DNA from: an uncultured Gammaproteobacteria bacterium
GTDB lineage: Bacteria > Pseudomonadota > Gammaproteobacteria > JAADHQ01
Length of the DNA stretch: 49,589 bases
Direction: 5' to 3'
Assembly (NCBI GenBank): GCA_947258655.1
Contig: CAMYJD010000027.1
Span: forward strand, 1-49,589
Shown: positions 7,577 to 17,089 of the stretch, one piece after another
Numbering within the stretch: position 1 is the first letter of the stretch
Layout of the letters: every line of letters starts with the position of its first letter
Notes under the pieces: model-generated
The model's input: the letters and a program-made list of their open reading frames with translations, nothing else
The model's database searches: none
Told to the model about the DNA's origin: nothing
Program-made: the position numbers and the translations under genes

Positions 7577-9028
7577 ATGAACCATCAAGTATCATCACCA
7601 TTACGCGTGCTGTTTATTGAAGACAGCGAGGACGATGTGCTGCTCGAGGTCGCGGAACTCGAAAAAGCCGGTTTCCACTTGAGCTACATGTGCGTTGATA
7701 ACCAGACCACGCTGGAGGACGCGCTTGAAAAAGAGTGGGATATCATTTTATCTGACTACAATATGCCTAAATTCAGTGGTACTGAGGCACTACATGCCAT
7801 TCGAAAACTGTCACCGGATGTCCCTGTCATACTGATTTCAGGGGTAATTTCTGAAATCGATGCTGTTGAGATAATGAAGGCCGGCGCACAGGACTATGTC
7901 AATAAGAGGCATATGGCACGCCTGACCCCGGTGGTGGAGCGCGAGTTGAAAGAAGCCAGGATACGCAAACAACATGATCAGGCGCGAAAGCACCTGGTAG
8001 AGAGCGAGCGTCAATATCGTATGCTGGTGGAATATTCACCGGATATTATTTATCGTTTTTCCAATATCCATGGCGGCGTTTATTATTCACCACGCGTTAC
8101 GGAAGTTCTTGGTTACTCACCCGAGATGCTCAAAAACAACAACATGCTCTGGCATGACAGCATTCATAGTGATGACCTGCCCAGGGTTGATGCCGCTATT
8201 AAACAGTTCTGCAATGGTGGAAGATATGACCTGGAATATCGCATCAGGGGAGCCAATGGCGACTGGCTGTGGCTCCATGATCGCTGCTTTGCTATACACA
8301 GGACAGGAGATGAAGTTTTATCTGATGGACTCGCCACTGATATAACCGAGCGCAAGGAGGCGGAACAACGCACCCTCAATGCATTACATGAAAAAGAGGC
8401 CCTGCTGCGCGAATTACATCACCGCGTCATGAACAACATGCAGATCATCTCCAGCATGCTGAGCCTGCAAAGCCGGTATTTACATACTAACGATGCTCAG
8501 CAGATTCTGTCCGATAGCCGCCAACGCATTCGTGCCATGGCGTTGGTCCATGAGCGCATGTACACGACTGCCAACCCGTCAAAAATAAATTTCATCGAGT
8601 ACATGCGCTATCTCGCCGAGCACCTGGCACGCCTGCACCATAGCCTCCACGCACCGCTGGATATCCGCATCAGTGGCGACAAACTCGAGTTTTCGGTCGA
8701 CCAGGCACTTCCCTGCGCCCTTATAGTGAATGAATTAATTACCAACTCGATTAAACATGCCTACCCGAACAGACAAGAAAATAACCTGATTGAACTGACG
8801 ATCGACAATATAGACGATAATACCAACCGCATAATCGTCCGCGACCATGGCATAGGAATACCTGCAGCGGCAATTAATGCTGAGCCGGAAACAATGGGCA
8901 TGCTGATCATACACGCCCTGGCCAAACAGATCGATGGCTCCGTCACATTTGAAATCGATGACGGTACCGTCGCCATATTGCAGTTTCCACACCAGGATAC
9001 TATATTAACTGAGCGTTTACCCGGGTAA
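7577..9028 (+). CDS. Sensor histidine kinase: receiver - PAS - HisKA_2 - ATPase
   Basis: The 483-residue protein begins with a receiver domain (acidic pair E15/D16, phospho-acceptor D60 in LSDYNMP), followed by a PAS domain at about residues 145-260. A HisKA_2-type dimerisation and phospho-acceptor region with the motif ELHHRVMNNMQI follows, and then a HATPase domain with an N-box NELITNSIKHA and a G-box DHGIGIP. No membrane segment is visible, so it is a cytoplasmic sensor. The next kinase gene starts 6 nt after its stop, so the two are almost certainly co-translated. There is no DNA-binding domain in either. The input signal is unknown; the location between soe and sat suggests, but does not show, a link to sulfur metabolism. 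Confidence 0.85.
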   Translation: MNHQVSSPLRVLFIEDSEDDVLLEVAELEKAGFHLSYMCVDNQTTLEDALEKEWDIILSDYNMPKFSGTEALHAIRKLSPDVPVILISGVISEIDAVEIMKAGAQDYVNKRHMARLTPVVERELKEARIRKQHDQARKHLVESERQYRMLVEYSPDIIYRFSNIHGGVYYSPRVTEVLGYSPEMLKNNNMLWHDSIHSDDLPRVDAAIKQFCNGGRYDLEYRIRGANGDWLWLHDRCFAIHRTGDEVLSDGLATDITERKEAEQRTLNALHEKEALLRELHHRVMNNMQIISSMLSLQSRYLHTNDAQQILSDSRQRIRAMALVHERMYTTANPSKINFIEYMRYLAEHLARLHHSLHAPLDIRISGDKLEFSVDQALPCALIVNELITNSIKHAYPNRQENNLIELTIDNIDDNTNRIIVRDHGIGIPAAAINAEPETMGMLIIHALAKQIDGSVTFEIDDGTVAILQFPHQDTILTERLPG

Positions 9029-9034
9029 TACTTT

Positions 9035-10630
9035 ATGAATAACAGCGCACAGATACTGATTGTCGAAGACGAGGCCCTGGTGGCAGAGGACATCAAGGCC
9101 CATGTACAGGAAATGGGTCATGCTGTCAGTAACATCGTATCCAATGGCGAAGATGCCCTGACATTACTGCAGGGTAGTCAGCCTGACCTGGTACTAATGG
9201 ATATTGTACTCACTGGCGATGTGGATGGCATTGATGTAGCAGAGGTCATCAAGAAAAAATATCATATTCCGGTTATATTTCTGACCGCGTACACCGACAG
9301 GGAGAAGGTTGAACGTGCAACAAAAACCGTTCCCTATGGTTACCTGGTTAAACCTTTTGATGAACGTGAACTGAACACCACCATCAATGTCGCGCTCTAC
9401 AAGTCCAGACTCGACAGGAAGTTACGTGAAAACAAACGCTGGGCGTATGCCGTGCTCAATTCGGTTGAGGATGGCGTCATCACCACTGACAGTCACGGTC
9501 GAATTCACTTTATGAATCCGCGGGCACAGTTTTTGTGCGGCGACGGTATTGATGCATCAGCTCAACAAAAGCTTAGCGATGTCATCAGGTTTCAGGACCC
9601 TGATCAACAGGCAGAATTTGAACGTTCCATCACATTATTACTGGACCAGGGAAACCAGGACAGTTTCCATATCAACGGACTATTACAAACAACGGGCTCT
9701 GCACCCTTGCCGATTGAGGCCAATTTCACCCGCATCGACTCCGAGGAATCCAGTATTGACGGCATTATATTTTCATTCCGTGACATTAGCGTTCAATACG
9801 AGGCACGCCAGAAACTGGAGCACCATAATGAAGAACTTGAGCGTCTCGTTAATGAACGCACCGAATCCTTACGCAAGAACAAGGATGACCTGGAGGAAGC
9901 ACGGGATCTGGCTGTAGCTGCCAGCAAGGCAAAGAGTGAATTCATCACTACCATGTCACATGAACTCAGGACTCCGCTGAACCCGATCCTCGGATTCACA
10001 CAATTACTCCTCGATAGCCGCAATCTTGATGAAGAACAAATCCGCTTTATCAGGGAGATAGAACATGGAGCAACAGTATTACTTGAACATTTTAACGATA
10101 TCCTCATATTAACTGAAGGCAACAAACAGGGCCCAACTGACAAACAGGCATTCAATCTCAGCGGCTTATTAAACGACATTGGCCAAAATTATGCCGAGCG
10201 CGCGCGCCAGAAGGGACTGGATTTTAAACTTGAATTACCTGCCGATCTGCCAGCCATGCTGGAAGGTGATGTTGTCAGCATTAAACGCATTCTGGATAAA
10301 TTACTGAACAACGCCTTGAAATTTACCGAAGCCGGCCACCTTGGCTTGAAGCTGGAAACCGGAATTGACAAGCAGAGTGGCCGCACAAGCCTGTTGTTTA
10401 TAGTTTCAGATACTGGCATCGGTATTACACAGGAACAGCAAGTTTCCATATTTGACCTCTTCACCCAGATAGACTCGTCTATGAGCCGAGCGTACAATGG
10501 CACCGGACTCGGCCTGTCAGTAAGTAAATTACTTGTTGAAAGAATGGGAGGCAGGATCGGCGTTGACAGCAAACCCGCAAAGGGCTCCAGTTTCTGGTTT
10601 GAGTTAAACCTGCATCAAGTAGATATCTGA
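9035..10630 (+). CDS. Hybrid sensor kinase: receiver - PAS - HisKA - ATPase
   Basis: The 531-residue protein opens with a receiver domain (E11/D12, phospho-acceptor D56 in LVLMDIV; conserved K in YLVKPFDE). A PAS region follows at about 130-250, then a short coiled coil rich in Glu and Arg, a classical HisKA with SHELRTPLNPILGF, and a HATPase domain with NNALKFTE, DTGIGI and GTGLGLSVSKLL. It has no membrane segment. Its receiver may accept phosphate from the preceding HisKA_2 kinase, making a two-protein relay; this is inference from adjacency. An output protein is not encoded beside it. Confidence 0.85.
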   Translation: MNNSAQILIVEDEALVAEDIKAHVQEMGHAVSNIVSNGEDALTLLQGSQPDLVLMDIVLTGDVDGIDVAEVIKKKYHIPVIFLTAYTDREKVERATKTVPYGYLVKPFDERELNTTINVALYKSRLDRKLRENKRWAYAVLNSVEDGVITTDSHGRIHFMNPRAQFLCGDGIDASAQQKLSDVIRFQDPDQQAEFERSITLLLDQGNQDSFHINGLLQTTGSAPLPIEANFTRIDSEESSIDGIIFSFRDISVQYEARQKLEHHNEELERLVNERTESLRKNKDDLEEARDLAVAASKAKSEFITTMSHELRTPLNPILGFTQLLLDSRNLDEEQIRFIREIEHGATVLLEHFNDILILTEGNKQGPTDKQAFNLSGLLNDIGQNYAERARQKGLDFKLELPADLPAMLEGDVVSIKRILDKLLNNALKFTEAGHLGLKLETGIDKQSGRTSLLFIVSDTGIGITQEQQVSIFDLFTQIDSSMSRAYNGTGLGLSVSKLLVERMGGRIGVDSKPAKGSSFWFELNLHQVDI

Positions 10631-11313
10631 CCTGACATCATAGAATCTTTAACCAGTCGCTATACAGAACATAAAATAAGCTGCTCAGACCCTACCCTAA
10701 TCACCTACCACTGGCACCGATACGCCCTCTCGTGATTCAACGCTCTGCTGACCAGGCCATGTCGCTACGACAGTCGTTGCATGGAGAGGTTAAGGTTGGA
10801 TAATTCTGATGTGATGCAACGATACTGCCCCTTCGCATGAGTCGTATTGATGCGAGCTAATAATTGTTCAGAAATTATGCAATCACCTATCCATGTGCAT
10901 GGAATTGCGTTTAGGCAATATCACGCTGCAATGAATAGCAGATACCGAGATGCTTGCCTGTCAACATTGGCATAATTAAATAGATATAATAAAAACATGA
11001 CCTTAGCGCATATTTTTATATGTTACTGATGGTTAATATTATTATCCTACCCAACGTTCCTATTCGTCGTATTTATAAAGGCATTATTAATCTCATGGCA
11101 AAATGTGGTTTATCCTGCACCACTCGCTGCCCATCCTCTGCTATAGTGCGCACACAATCAGCGGGCTATAATCCGGCGTACCCAGTGCTAGAACAATTAA
11201 GACCATATCATCTGTCGGTCCCTGGCTCTGCTTTGCTGCCCTGGCGCAAATGACGATAGTTGATGACTGGCCTGCAGAAAAATTAAATTGATATCATCAA
11301 AGAGGATAGACAC
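10631..11313. other. Non-coding gap before sat
   Basis: About 680 nt without a supported gene. A TATAAT at 11167-11172 could be a -10 for sat but no good -35 stands 17 nt upstream. TTGATATCATCAA at 11288-11300 is a short palindrome just before the sat ribosome site (AGAGGA). Its 3-nt spacer does not match the FNR consensus. Confidence 0.4.
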
Positions 11314-12498
11314 ATGATCAAGCCTATTGGATCAGACGAACTGATGCCGTTATTTGTCTATGATACAGACGAACACGCTGCATTGAGCAAAGAAGCCGAA
11401 GCACTGCCTTCGATCATAATCAGTTCCGCCGCAGCGGGTAATGCCGTCATGATGGGAGGTGGCTATTTTACCCCCCTCAGTGGATACATGAATGTTGCCG
11501 ATGCAGTCAGTGTCGCCGAAACCATGAAGACGACTGCGGGTCAGTTCTTCCCGGTTCCGGTATTGAATCTGGTCGAAAACGCGGATGGCATCGCAGCGGG
11601 AACACGCATTGCGCTACGCGATCCCAATGTCGATGGCAACCCGGTCATTGCCGTGCAGGACGTCGAGGCCGTAGAAACAGTTTCTGCCGAACAAATGGCG
11701 CTAATGACTGACAAGGTCTACCGCACTGATGACAAAGAACATCCTGGTGTCAACGCCTTCAATTCGGCCGGCAACATCGCCATTTCCGGACCGATCAAGG
11801 TTCTGAACTTCAGCTATTTCAACACGGAATTTCCGGATACCTTCCGTACCGCCGTCGAGATACGCAACGAGATCCAGGAGCATGGCTGGAAAAAGGTTGT
11901 CGCCTTCCAGACTCGCAATCCAATGCACCTGGCACACGAGGAGCTGTGTCACATAGCCATGGACCGCCTGGGTTGTGATGGCCTGGTCATTCATATGTTG
12001 CTCGGCAAGCTCAAGCCTGGTGATATCCCCGCGCCGGTACGTGATGCCGCGATCCGCAAGATGGTTGAACTGTACTTCCCACCCAATAGCGCGATGGTGA
12101 CCGGTTACGGTTTCGATATGTTATACGCGGGCCCACGCGAAGCCGTATTACATGCCTACTTCCGCCAGAACATGGGTGCCACACATTTCATCATCGGTCG
12201 TGACCACGCCGGGGTCGGTGATTACTATGGCGCCTTCGACGCCCAGACCATTTTCGATGATGAAGTACCTGCAGGCGCCATGGATATCGAGATCTTCAAA
12301 GCCGACCATACCGCATGGTCGAAGAAGCTGAACAAGGTCGTGATGATGCGTGAAGCACCTGACCACCAGAAAGAAGACTTTGTCTTGCTGTCCGGAACCA
12401 AGGTCAGGGAAATGCTCGGCAATGGTATCGCACCACCTAAGGAATTCTCACGCCCTGAAGTGGCGCAGATCCTGATTGATTATTACCAGAGCCTGTAA
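11314..12498 (+). CDS. sat: Sulfate adenylyltransferase (ATP sulfurylase)
   Basis: This 394-residue enzyme is of the single-subunit ATP sulfurylase type used by dissimilatory sulfur bacteria, not CysDN. In sulfur oxidisers it runs toward ATP: APS plus pyrophosphate give ATP and sulfate. The signature QTRNPMHLAHEE (Q199 to H208 carry the QxRN and H-x2-H elements) and GRDHAG from residue 295 are intact. The start is supported by AGAGGA 8 nt upstream. It stands alone between a kinase operon and a strong terminator. AprAB is not in the window, so the source of APS is not shown. Confidence 0.95.
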   Translation: MIKPIGSDELMPLFVYDTDEHAALSKEAEALPSIIISSAAAGNAVMMGGGYFTPLSGYMNVADAVSVAETMKTTAGQFFPVPVLNLVENADGIAAGTRIALRDPNVDGNPVIAVQDVEAVETVSAEQMALMTDKVYRTDDKEHPGVNAFNSAGNIAISGPIKVLNFSYFNTEFPDTFRTAVEIRNEIQEHGWKKVVAFQTRNPMHLAHEELCHIAMDRLGCDGLVIHMLLGKLKPGDIPAPVRDAAIRKMVELYFPPNSAMVTGYGFDMLYAGPREAVLHAYFRQNMGATHFIIGRDHAGVGDYYGAFDAQTIFDDEVPAGAMDIEIFKADHTAWSKKLNKVVMMREAPDHQKEDFVLLSGTKVREMLGNGIAPPKEFSRPEVAQILIDYYQSL

Positions 12499-12520
12499 AA
12501 CTCAAGCACTATCCTAAAAC

Positions 12521-12552
12521 AAACCCTCCATATGGAGGGTTTGTTTTTTTTA
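12521..12552 (+). terminator. Intrinsic terminator after sat
   Basis: A perfect palindrome, AAACCCTCCAT with its complement (12521-12542), is followed by a T-rich tract. It lies between the convergent sat and cheV genes and is a weaker terminator for the minus strand. Confidence 0.9.
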
Positions 12553-12569
12553 TTTGTCCAAAACTGCCT

Positions 12570-13535
12570 CTATCCGTCTTCATTTTCTGCCGTTTTTTTA
12601 AGAAAAGGCGTCAATGTCTTTGCCAGCTCTATGGCATTGAACTTCGGGCAATAGGCATCGGCACCCACAGAACGACCAAGATTCATATTGGCATCCGCGG
12701 ACAGGGATGAATGCATGATGACCGGTATGCCCTTGAAGCGACTGTCTGTTTTGATCTTGCGTGTCAGGACATAGCCGTCCATGCCCGGCATCTCGATATC
12801 GGTTAGTATCAGCGAGACCAGCTCATGCACAGGCACATTGGTTTGCTCGGCGCGTGTCGCCAGCTCATCCAGCTTTTCCCAGGCCTCGACACCGTTTTTC
12901 GCTAACAGCGAGTTTACTCCCATCGCTTTCAGGGCACCCTCGATCTGTTTACGCGCAACCGACGAATCATCGGCAAACAGCACGGTCGACTTGACACCGA
13001 CCTCCTCGATATCAGCGTACACATCTTCATCGTTGCCCAGTGACGCGGTTTCCGCCAGTACCTTTTCTACATCCAGCAGCATGACGATACGGTCGTCCTT
13101 TAATTCGGATACTGCAGTTACCAGACCACCGTGACGGTGAGCCATCATCGGTGGTGGCACCCTGATATCATTCCATTCCATACGTAGAATCTGTTCGACC
13201 GAGTTGACCAGGAAACCCTGGATGGCACGGTTATATTCAGTCACAATCAGGATTTGCGGCTCATCATTGACTTCGAGATCACAGAAATGGCCCAGATCGA
13301 TAACCGGGATCATCGTCCCACGCAAACACACCATACCCTGCACACCGGGCGGCATATCCGGCGCACGTGTGATTTCGGGAAGATTCATGACCTCTCTGAC
13401 CTTGAAGACATTGATACCAAAGACTTCATCGCGTCCAGTCTCATTGTTTTTCCCCAGACTAAACAACAAGATTTCCAGTCGATTGGCGCCCGCTAACTGG
13501 GTTCGCTCATCAACTGATTGCATAAAATTAGACAT
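12570..13535 (-). CDS. cheV: Chemotaxis coupling protein CheV (CheW-receiver)
   Basis: The 321-residue product has a CheW domain at about residues 15-165 (FGINVFKVREVMNLPEITR and the typical PVIDL strand) and a receiver domain at about 185-315 with VLFADDSSVAR and phospho-acceptor in LILTDIEMPGMDG. CheV couples chemoreceptors to the kinase CheA and can adapt by phosphorylation. No other chemotaxis gene is present nearby, so its partners lie elsewhere. It converges on sat across a shared terminator. Confidence 0.92.
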   Translation of the reverse strand: MSNFMQSVDERTQLAGANRLEILLFSLGKNNETGRDEVFGINVFKVREVMNLPEITRAPDMPPGVQGMVCLRGTMIPVIDLGHFCDLEVNDEPQILIVTEYNRAIQGFLVNSVEQILRMEWNDIRVPPPMMAHRHGGLVTAVSELKDDRIVMLLDVEKVLAETASLGNDEDVYADIEEVGVKSTVLFADDSSVARKQIEGALKAMGVNSLLAKNGVEAWEKLDELATRAEQTNVPVHELVSLILTDIEMPGMDGYVLTRKIKTDSRFKGIPVIMHSSLSADANMNLGRSVGADAYCPKFNAIELAKTLTPFLKKTAENEDG

Positions 13536-13853
13536 TTTTTCCCGTCCTCGTCTCGCATTTTTCTCTGATATAGCTGTTATTTCGTCTGATTACGTGAGGA
13601 CTTGAGGAAAAATATTCCATTAAAAATAAATGGATTAATGTAGAAGAGGTAACTACGCGTGTTAAATGACATAACCAAACACTGTCACTTAATCGATTGC
13701 CGGCAGCTTTCAACAACGGTTAGACCGTGTCGTTTTAACTCGGTAAATTTCTGGTCTGTCACTCAACGCGACACAGCCGGGGGTGGCCTTGAGTGTCAAC
13801 ATGAGACAATCTTCTTATAGTGATTTTCTGGATGACTGTGTTCTGGTCCCTAC
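13536..13853. other. Spacer between cheV and adk
   Basis: This holds the cheV leader and the 3' flank of adk. I see no gene, no clear terminator for adk and no recognisable promoter. Confidence 0.35.
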
Positions 13854-15065
13854 TTATTTCTTTTTAACTACCGTTTTTTTTAGCAGGCGTTTTTTTCCTG
13901 GCCACTGATTTCTTGCTAACAGTCTTTTTCTTTGCAGCTGTCTTTTTAGCGGGCGCCTTCTTCCTGGCCACTGATTTCTTGCTAACAGTCTTTTTCTTTG
14001 CAGCTGTCTTTTTAGCGGGCGCCTTCTTCCTGGCCACTGATTTCTTGCTGGCCGTCTTTTTCTTGGCAGCTGTCTTTTTAGCAGGCGCCTTTTTCCTGGC
14101 CACTGATTTCTTGCTGCCTTTTTCCTGGCCACTGATTTCTTGCTGACAGTCTTTTTCTTTGCAGCTGTCTTTTTAGCAGGCGCCTTTTTCCTGGCCACTG
14201 ATTTCTTGCTGACGGTTTTTTTCTTTGCAGCTGTCTTTTTAGCAGGCGCCTTCTTCGTCGCCGTTTTAGTCACGGCTTTTTTCGTTGTTTCCTTTTTATC
14301 TTCCGCTTCGGGCCTGGTCTTTGCCGGTTGTTCTTCCGTTTGGGCCTCCTGCGCCTTGTTCAAAATCATTTGCTCCAGGGCTTCTACCGTCGGCATGGCT
14401 ATCTCTTCAGCATTATCTTCAATATCATCAAGCAGATGTGAAACAGCCGCAAAAATATCCTCTACCTCACCGATTCCCTGTACAACACGCAGTTTGCCCT
14501 GTTCCTTGTAAAAATCGATAACCGGTGTGATCTGCATTTGATACAGGCGATAGCGATTACTGATGATCTCTTCGTTCTCATCAGCCCGTTGACGGAGGTT
14601 ACCGCCGCATTCATCACACTGACCATCCATTTTTGGCGGTTCAGTAAAAATATTATGTATATGGCCGCATGAACCACAGGTGCGTCTACCGGTAATGCGC
14701 TGCATCAATGCATCAAAATCTGTTTCCAGCAGCACTGCCATGTGTAACGGTCTGCCCATCAGTTGCAACAGCTGATCGAGCGTCTGTGCCTGGGTGATAT
14801 TTTCGGGATAACCATCGAGGATGAAGCCTTTGCTCGCATCATGACGTGACAACCTTTCACGAAGGATATTGACCAATAACTCATCCGGAACCACATTGCC
14901 TTGTCCCTGGATAGCCCTGGCCTGCAATCCCAGCGGTGTGCCTTCCGCGATCGCGTCACGTAGCAACTCCCCTGCAGCTATCTGCGGGATTGCATATTTT
15001 TCTTCTACCTGACGGGCCTGGGTACTCTTACCGGACCCGGGAGCGCCGAACAGAACCACCCTCAT
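13854..15065 (-). CDS. adk: Adenylate kinase with a polycationic repeat tail that switches frame
   Basis: The first ~215 residues are a complete long-form adenylate kinase (2 ADP = ATP + AMP): P-loop GAPGSGKST, DGYPENITQAQ, and a LID with a four-cysteine zinc site (CGSCG...CDECG). A further ~190 residues follow: an acidic linker, then histone-H1-like 22-residue repeats of the type KKAPAKKTAAKKK. The repeats are 66 bp long, but one is cut to 29 bp at 14102-14130, so the frame changes inside the array. The frame then reads RNQWPGRR/LLKRQ-type repeats, still very basic, to a stop at 13854. Without the shift, translation would end at 13864 in KKTPAKKNGS. The catalytic core is unaffected. The tail may bind nucleic acid or polyphosphate; that is a guess. 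Confidence 0.88.
   Translation of the reverse strand: MRVVLFGAPGSGKSTQARQVEEKYAIPQIAAGELLRDAIAEGTPLGLQARAIQGQGNVVPDELLVNILRERLSRHDASKGFILDGYPENITQAQTLDQLLQLMGRPLHMAVLLETDFDALMQRITGRRTCGSCGHIHNIFTEPPKMDGQCDECGGNLRQRADENEEIISNRYRLYQMQITPVIDFYKEQGKLRVVQGIGEVEDIFAAVSHLLDDIEDNAEEIAMPTVEALEQMILNKAQEAQTEEQPAKTRPEAEDKKETTKKAVTKTATKKAPAKKTAAKKKTVSKKSVARKKAPAKKTAAKKKTVSKKSVARKKAARNQWPGKRRLLKRQLPRKRRPARNQWPGRRRPLKRQLQRKRLLARNQWPGRRRPLKRQLQRKRLLARNQWPGKKRLLKKTVVKKK
13904..14262. repeat. 66-bp tandem repeat in adk, with one 29-bp remnant unit
   Basis: The marker ACTGATTTCTTGCT starts at 13904, 13970, 14036, 14102, 14131 and 14197: spacings of 66, 66, 66, 29 and 66. A 37-bp loss in one unit is not a multiple of three and causes the frame switch in the Adk tail. 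Confidence 0.9.
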
Positions 15066-15323
15066 GCATACATCCTCATCATATTGTTTTTATTGGTCTT
15101 TTTATGCTTAAGCGCCTACCCTCATATAAGCCCACTGATCGTAACGACGGAAATCGGGCCATTTACAGAGCAAACCAGCATTTTTTATAACTGATATCAT
15201 CCTGACGTCGCTTAAGCTACTATTATATGCGTTGCGAAGTCAATGAAATCCATGCAATTTCCATTAAGATGCGCTATTCTTCTGCCCTCGAAAAAATTCA
15301 GCGACGTTAAATCGGAATAGAAT

Positions 15324-15598
15324 ATGGGCCAAATACCGGATATCAATGACAACGAGTTAGGGATCACCGAGACGAAGCTGATGCAATGCTATGCCAAAAA
15401 GAAAGACAGCCAGATCATTGATACCGATATCCGCCTAGATTCTTCCAACCATGAATTGACTGAATGCCCGGCGCAGTACTGCCAGGACAATGACTGTCAT
15501 TTCATTGTCGTCAACACGGCCTGGCCCAATGCGTCGCGCCTATCCTGCAGATCCAGGTCGATCATGAATGTGCTTCACAGGGATCCATGGAAAACTGA
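15324..15598 (+). pseudogene. Small conserved-type protein gene with internal deletion and frameshift
   Basis: A frame opens with MGQIPDINDNELGITETKL and runs through an acidic, cysteine-containing region (HELTECPAQYCQDND). At about 15515-15525 the coding sense moves to another frame, which reads LAQCVAPILQIQVDHECA and ends at TGA 15596-15598. In the first frame the sequence runs on only as low-complexity out-of-frame residues to 15629. The start and the end resemble, from memory, a widespread small gammaproteobacterial hypothetical protein with a longer middle. I therefore read it as a gene that lost an internal segment. Function unknown. Confidence 0.5.
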
Positions 15599-15691
15599 TA
15601 ATAATGCAGCGCACGAATTTACAAACTAAACAACATCTATTCACTACATAATAATTAAATCAATCATATCCAGCTAAAGAGAGGAAAATAT

Positions 15692-16960
15692 ATGGCCAAG
15701 AAGAATGCCTTTTATGCCCAATCAGGCGGTGTCACCGCAGTCATCAACGCCTCAGCTTGCGGGGTCATTGAAACCGCGCGCAAGCACAAGGACAAGATCG
15801 GCAAGGTCTATGCCGGCCGCAATGGAATCATAGGTGCATTAACCGAAGACCTGATCGATACCAGCAGGGAATCTGCCAGGGATATCGCTGCACTGCGTCA
15901 TACGCCATCCGGCGCATTCGGCTCATGCCGCTACAAGCTTAAAAGCCTGGAAGAAAACCGCCGTGAATACGAGCGCCTGATCGAGGTCTTTGATGCCCAC
16001 AATATCGGCTACTTCTTTTACAATGGCGGCGGTGACTCTGCCGACACCTGCCTCAAGGTCTCGCAACTGGCCAAGAGCATGGGCGCACCCATCCAGGCCA
16101 TTCATGTGCCGAAGACCGTGGATAATGACCTGCCGATCACAGACAACTGCCCGGGCTTCGGCTCGGTCGCCAAATATATCGCCATTTCCACCCGCGAAGC
16201 GAGCTTTGATGTCGCCTCGATGGCGAAAACCTCTACCAAGGTGTTCGTTCTCGAAGTCATGGGACGTCACGCGGGCTGGATTGCCGCCGCCGGCGGCATG
16301 GCATCGAGTGAAGATTGCGAAATCCCGGTTGTCATCCTATTCCCTGAAGTGAACTTCAATCAGGGCAAGTTCCTGAAAGCAGTCAAGGACAAGGTCAACA
16401 AATTCGGCTATTGCTCGGTTGTCGTCTCCGAAGGTGTGCATGACCGCAAAGGCAATTTCCTCGCCGACCAGGGCCTCAAGGACGCCTTTGGACATGCCCA
16501 ACTGGGTGGTGTCGCTCCAGTCATCGCCAATATGATCCGCAACAAACTGGGCTACAAATACCACTGGGCCGTAGCCGACTATCTGCAACGTGCAGCCCGT
16601 CATATCGCCTCGAAATCCGATGTCGATCAGGCCTACGCGATGGGCAAGGCCGCCGTTGAACTGGCACTGAAAGGTGAAAACTCGGTTATGCCGACAGTTG
16701 TACGTAAATCCAACAAGCCTTACCGCTGGACCATAGGCAAGGCCAAACTGTCACGCGTTGCCAATGTCGAAAAAATGATGCCGAAGAGCTTTATTACCAA
16801 GGACGGCTTTGGCATCACCAAGAAATGCCGCGACTATCTGGCGCCGTTAATGCAGGGTGAGGATTACCCTCCCTATGGTAAAGACGGTATGCCGAAATAC
16901 GTGCAACTGAAGAAGATTGCCGTGAAAAAGAAAACTGACAGGGAGTTCAAGATTAAGTAA
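15692..16960 (+). CDS. pfp: Pyrophosphate-dependent 6-phosphofructokinase
   Basis: This 422-residue enzyme interconverts fructose 6-phosphate and fructose 1,6-bisphosphate using pyrophosphate instead of ATP. Visible signatures are GGGDSADT at about residues 112-119, where the aspartate marks the PPi-using type, and PKTVDNDLPIT in the catalytic loop. In autotrophs and methylotrophs related enzymes also act on sedoheptulose phosphates and can generate PPi in the Calvin cycle direction. A GAGAGGA ribosome site precedes the ATG. A strong terminator and a short ORF separate it from hppA, a pairing known from other gammaproteobacteria. Confidence 0.93.
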   Translation: MAKKNAFYAQSGGVTAVINASACGVIETARKHKDKIGKVYAGRNGIIGALTEDLIDTSRESARDIAALRHTPSGAFGSCRYKLKSLEENRREYERLIEVFDAHNIGYFFYNGGGDSADTCLKVSQLAKSMGAPIQAIHVPKTVDNDLPITDNCPGFGSVAKYIAISTREASFDVASMAKTSTKVFVLEVMGRHAGWIAAAGGMASSEDCEIPVVILFPEVNFNQGKFLKAVKDKVNKFGYCSVVVSEGVHDRKGNFLADQGLKDAFGHAQLGGVAPVIANMIRNKLGYKYHWAVADYLQRAARHIASKSDVDQAYAMGKAAVELALKGENSVMPTVVRKSNKPYRWTIGKAKLSRVANVEKMMPKSFITKDGFGITKKCRDYLAPLMQGEDYPPYGKDGMPKYVQLKKIAVKKKTDREFKIK

Positions 16961-16984
16961 GTGTTTCAATGACTTACTGGAATC

Positions 16985-17010
16985 AGAAGGGGGCTCACGC
17001 CCCCTTTTCT
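16985..17010 (+). terminator. Intrinsic terminator after pfp
   Basis: AGAAGGGGGC, loop TCAC, GCCCCCTTTTCT: ten paired bases with a short T-run. It separates pfp transcription from hppA. Confidence 0.85.
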
Positions 17011-17089
17011 GTGGCGCTCAAAAAGTCTGTTAATATATAGATAAACGAATTCTCGTGTAATATTTATTGATATTGGACGACAATGAAAC

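Noticed and set aside
11020-11253. 77-codon frame upstream of sat
   Set aside because: No ribosome site, no family features, odd composition; more likely chance in a promoter region.
11288-11300. TTGATATCATCAA as an FNR site for sat
   Set aside because: The spacer is 3 nt instead of 4, and the centre lies about 20 nt from the ATG, a poor place for an activator.
13864-14103. Separate 79-codon Lys/Ala-rich gene
   Set aside because: It is the original frame of the adk repeat tail after the shift, not an independent gene.
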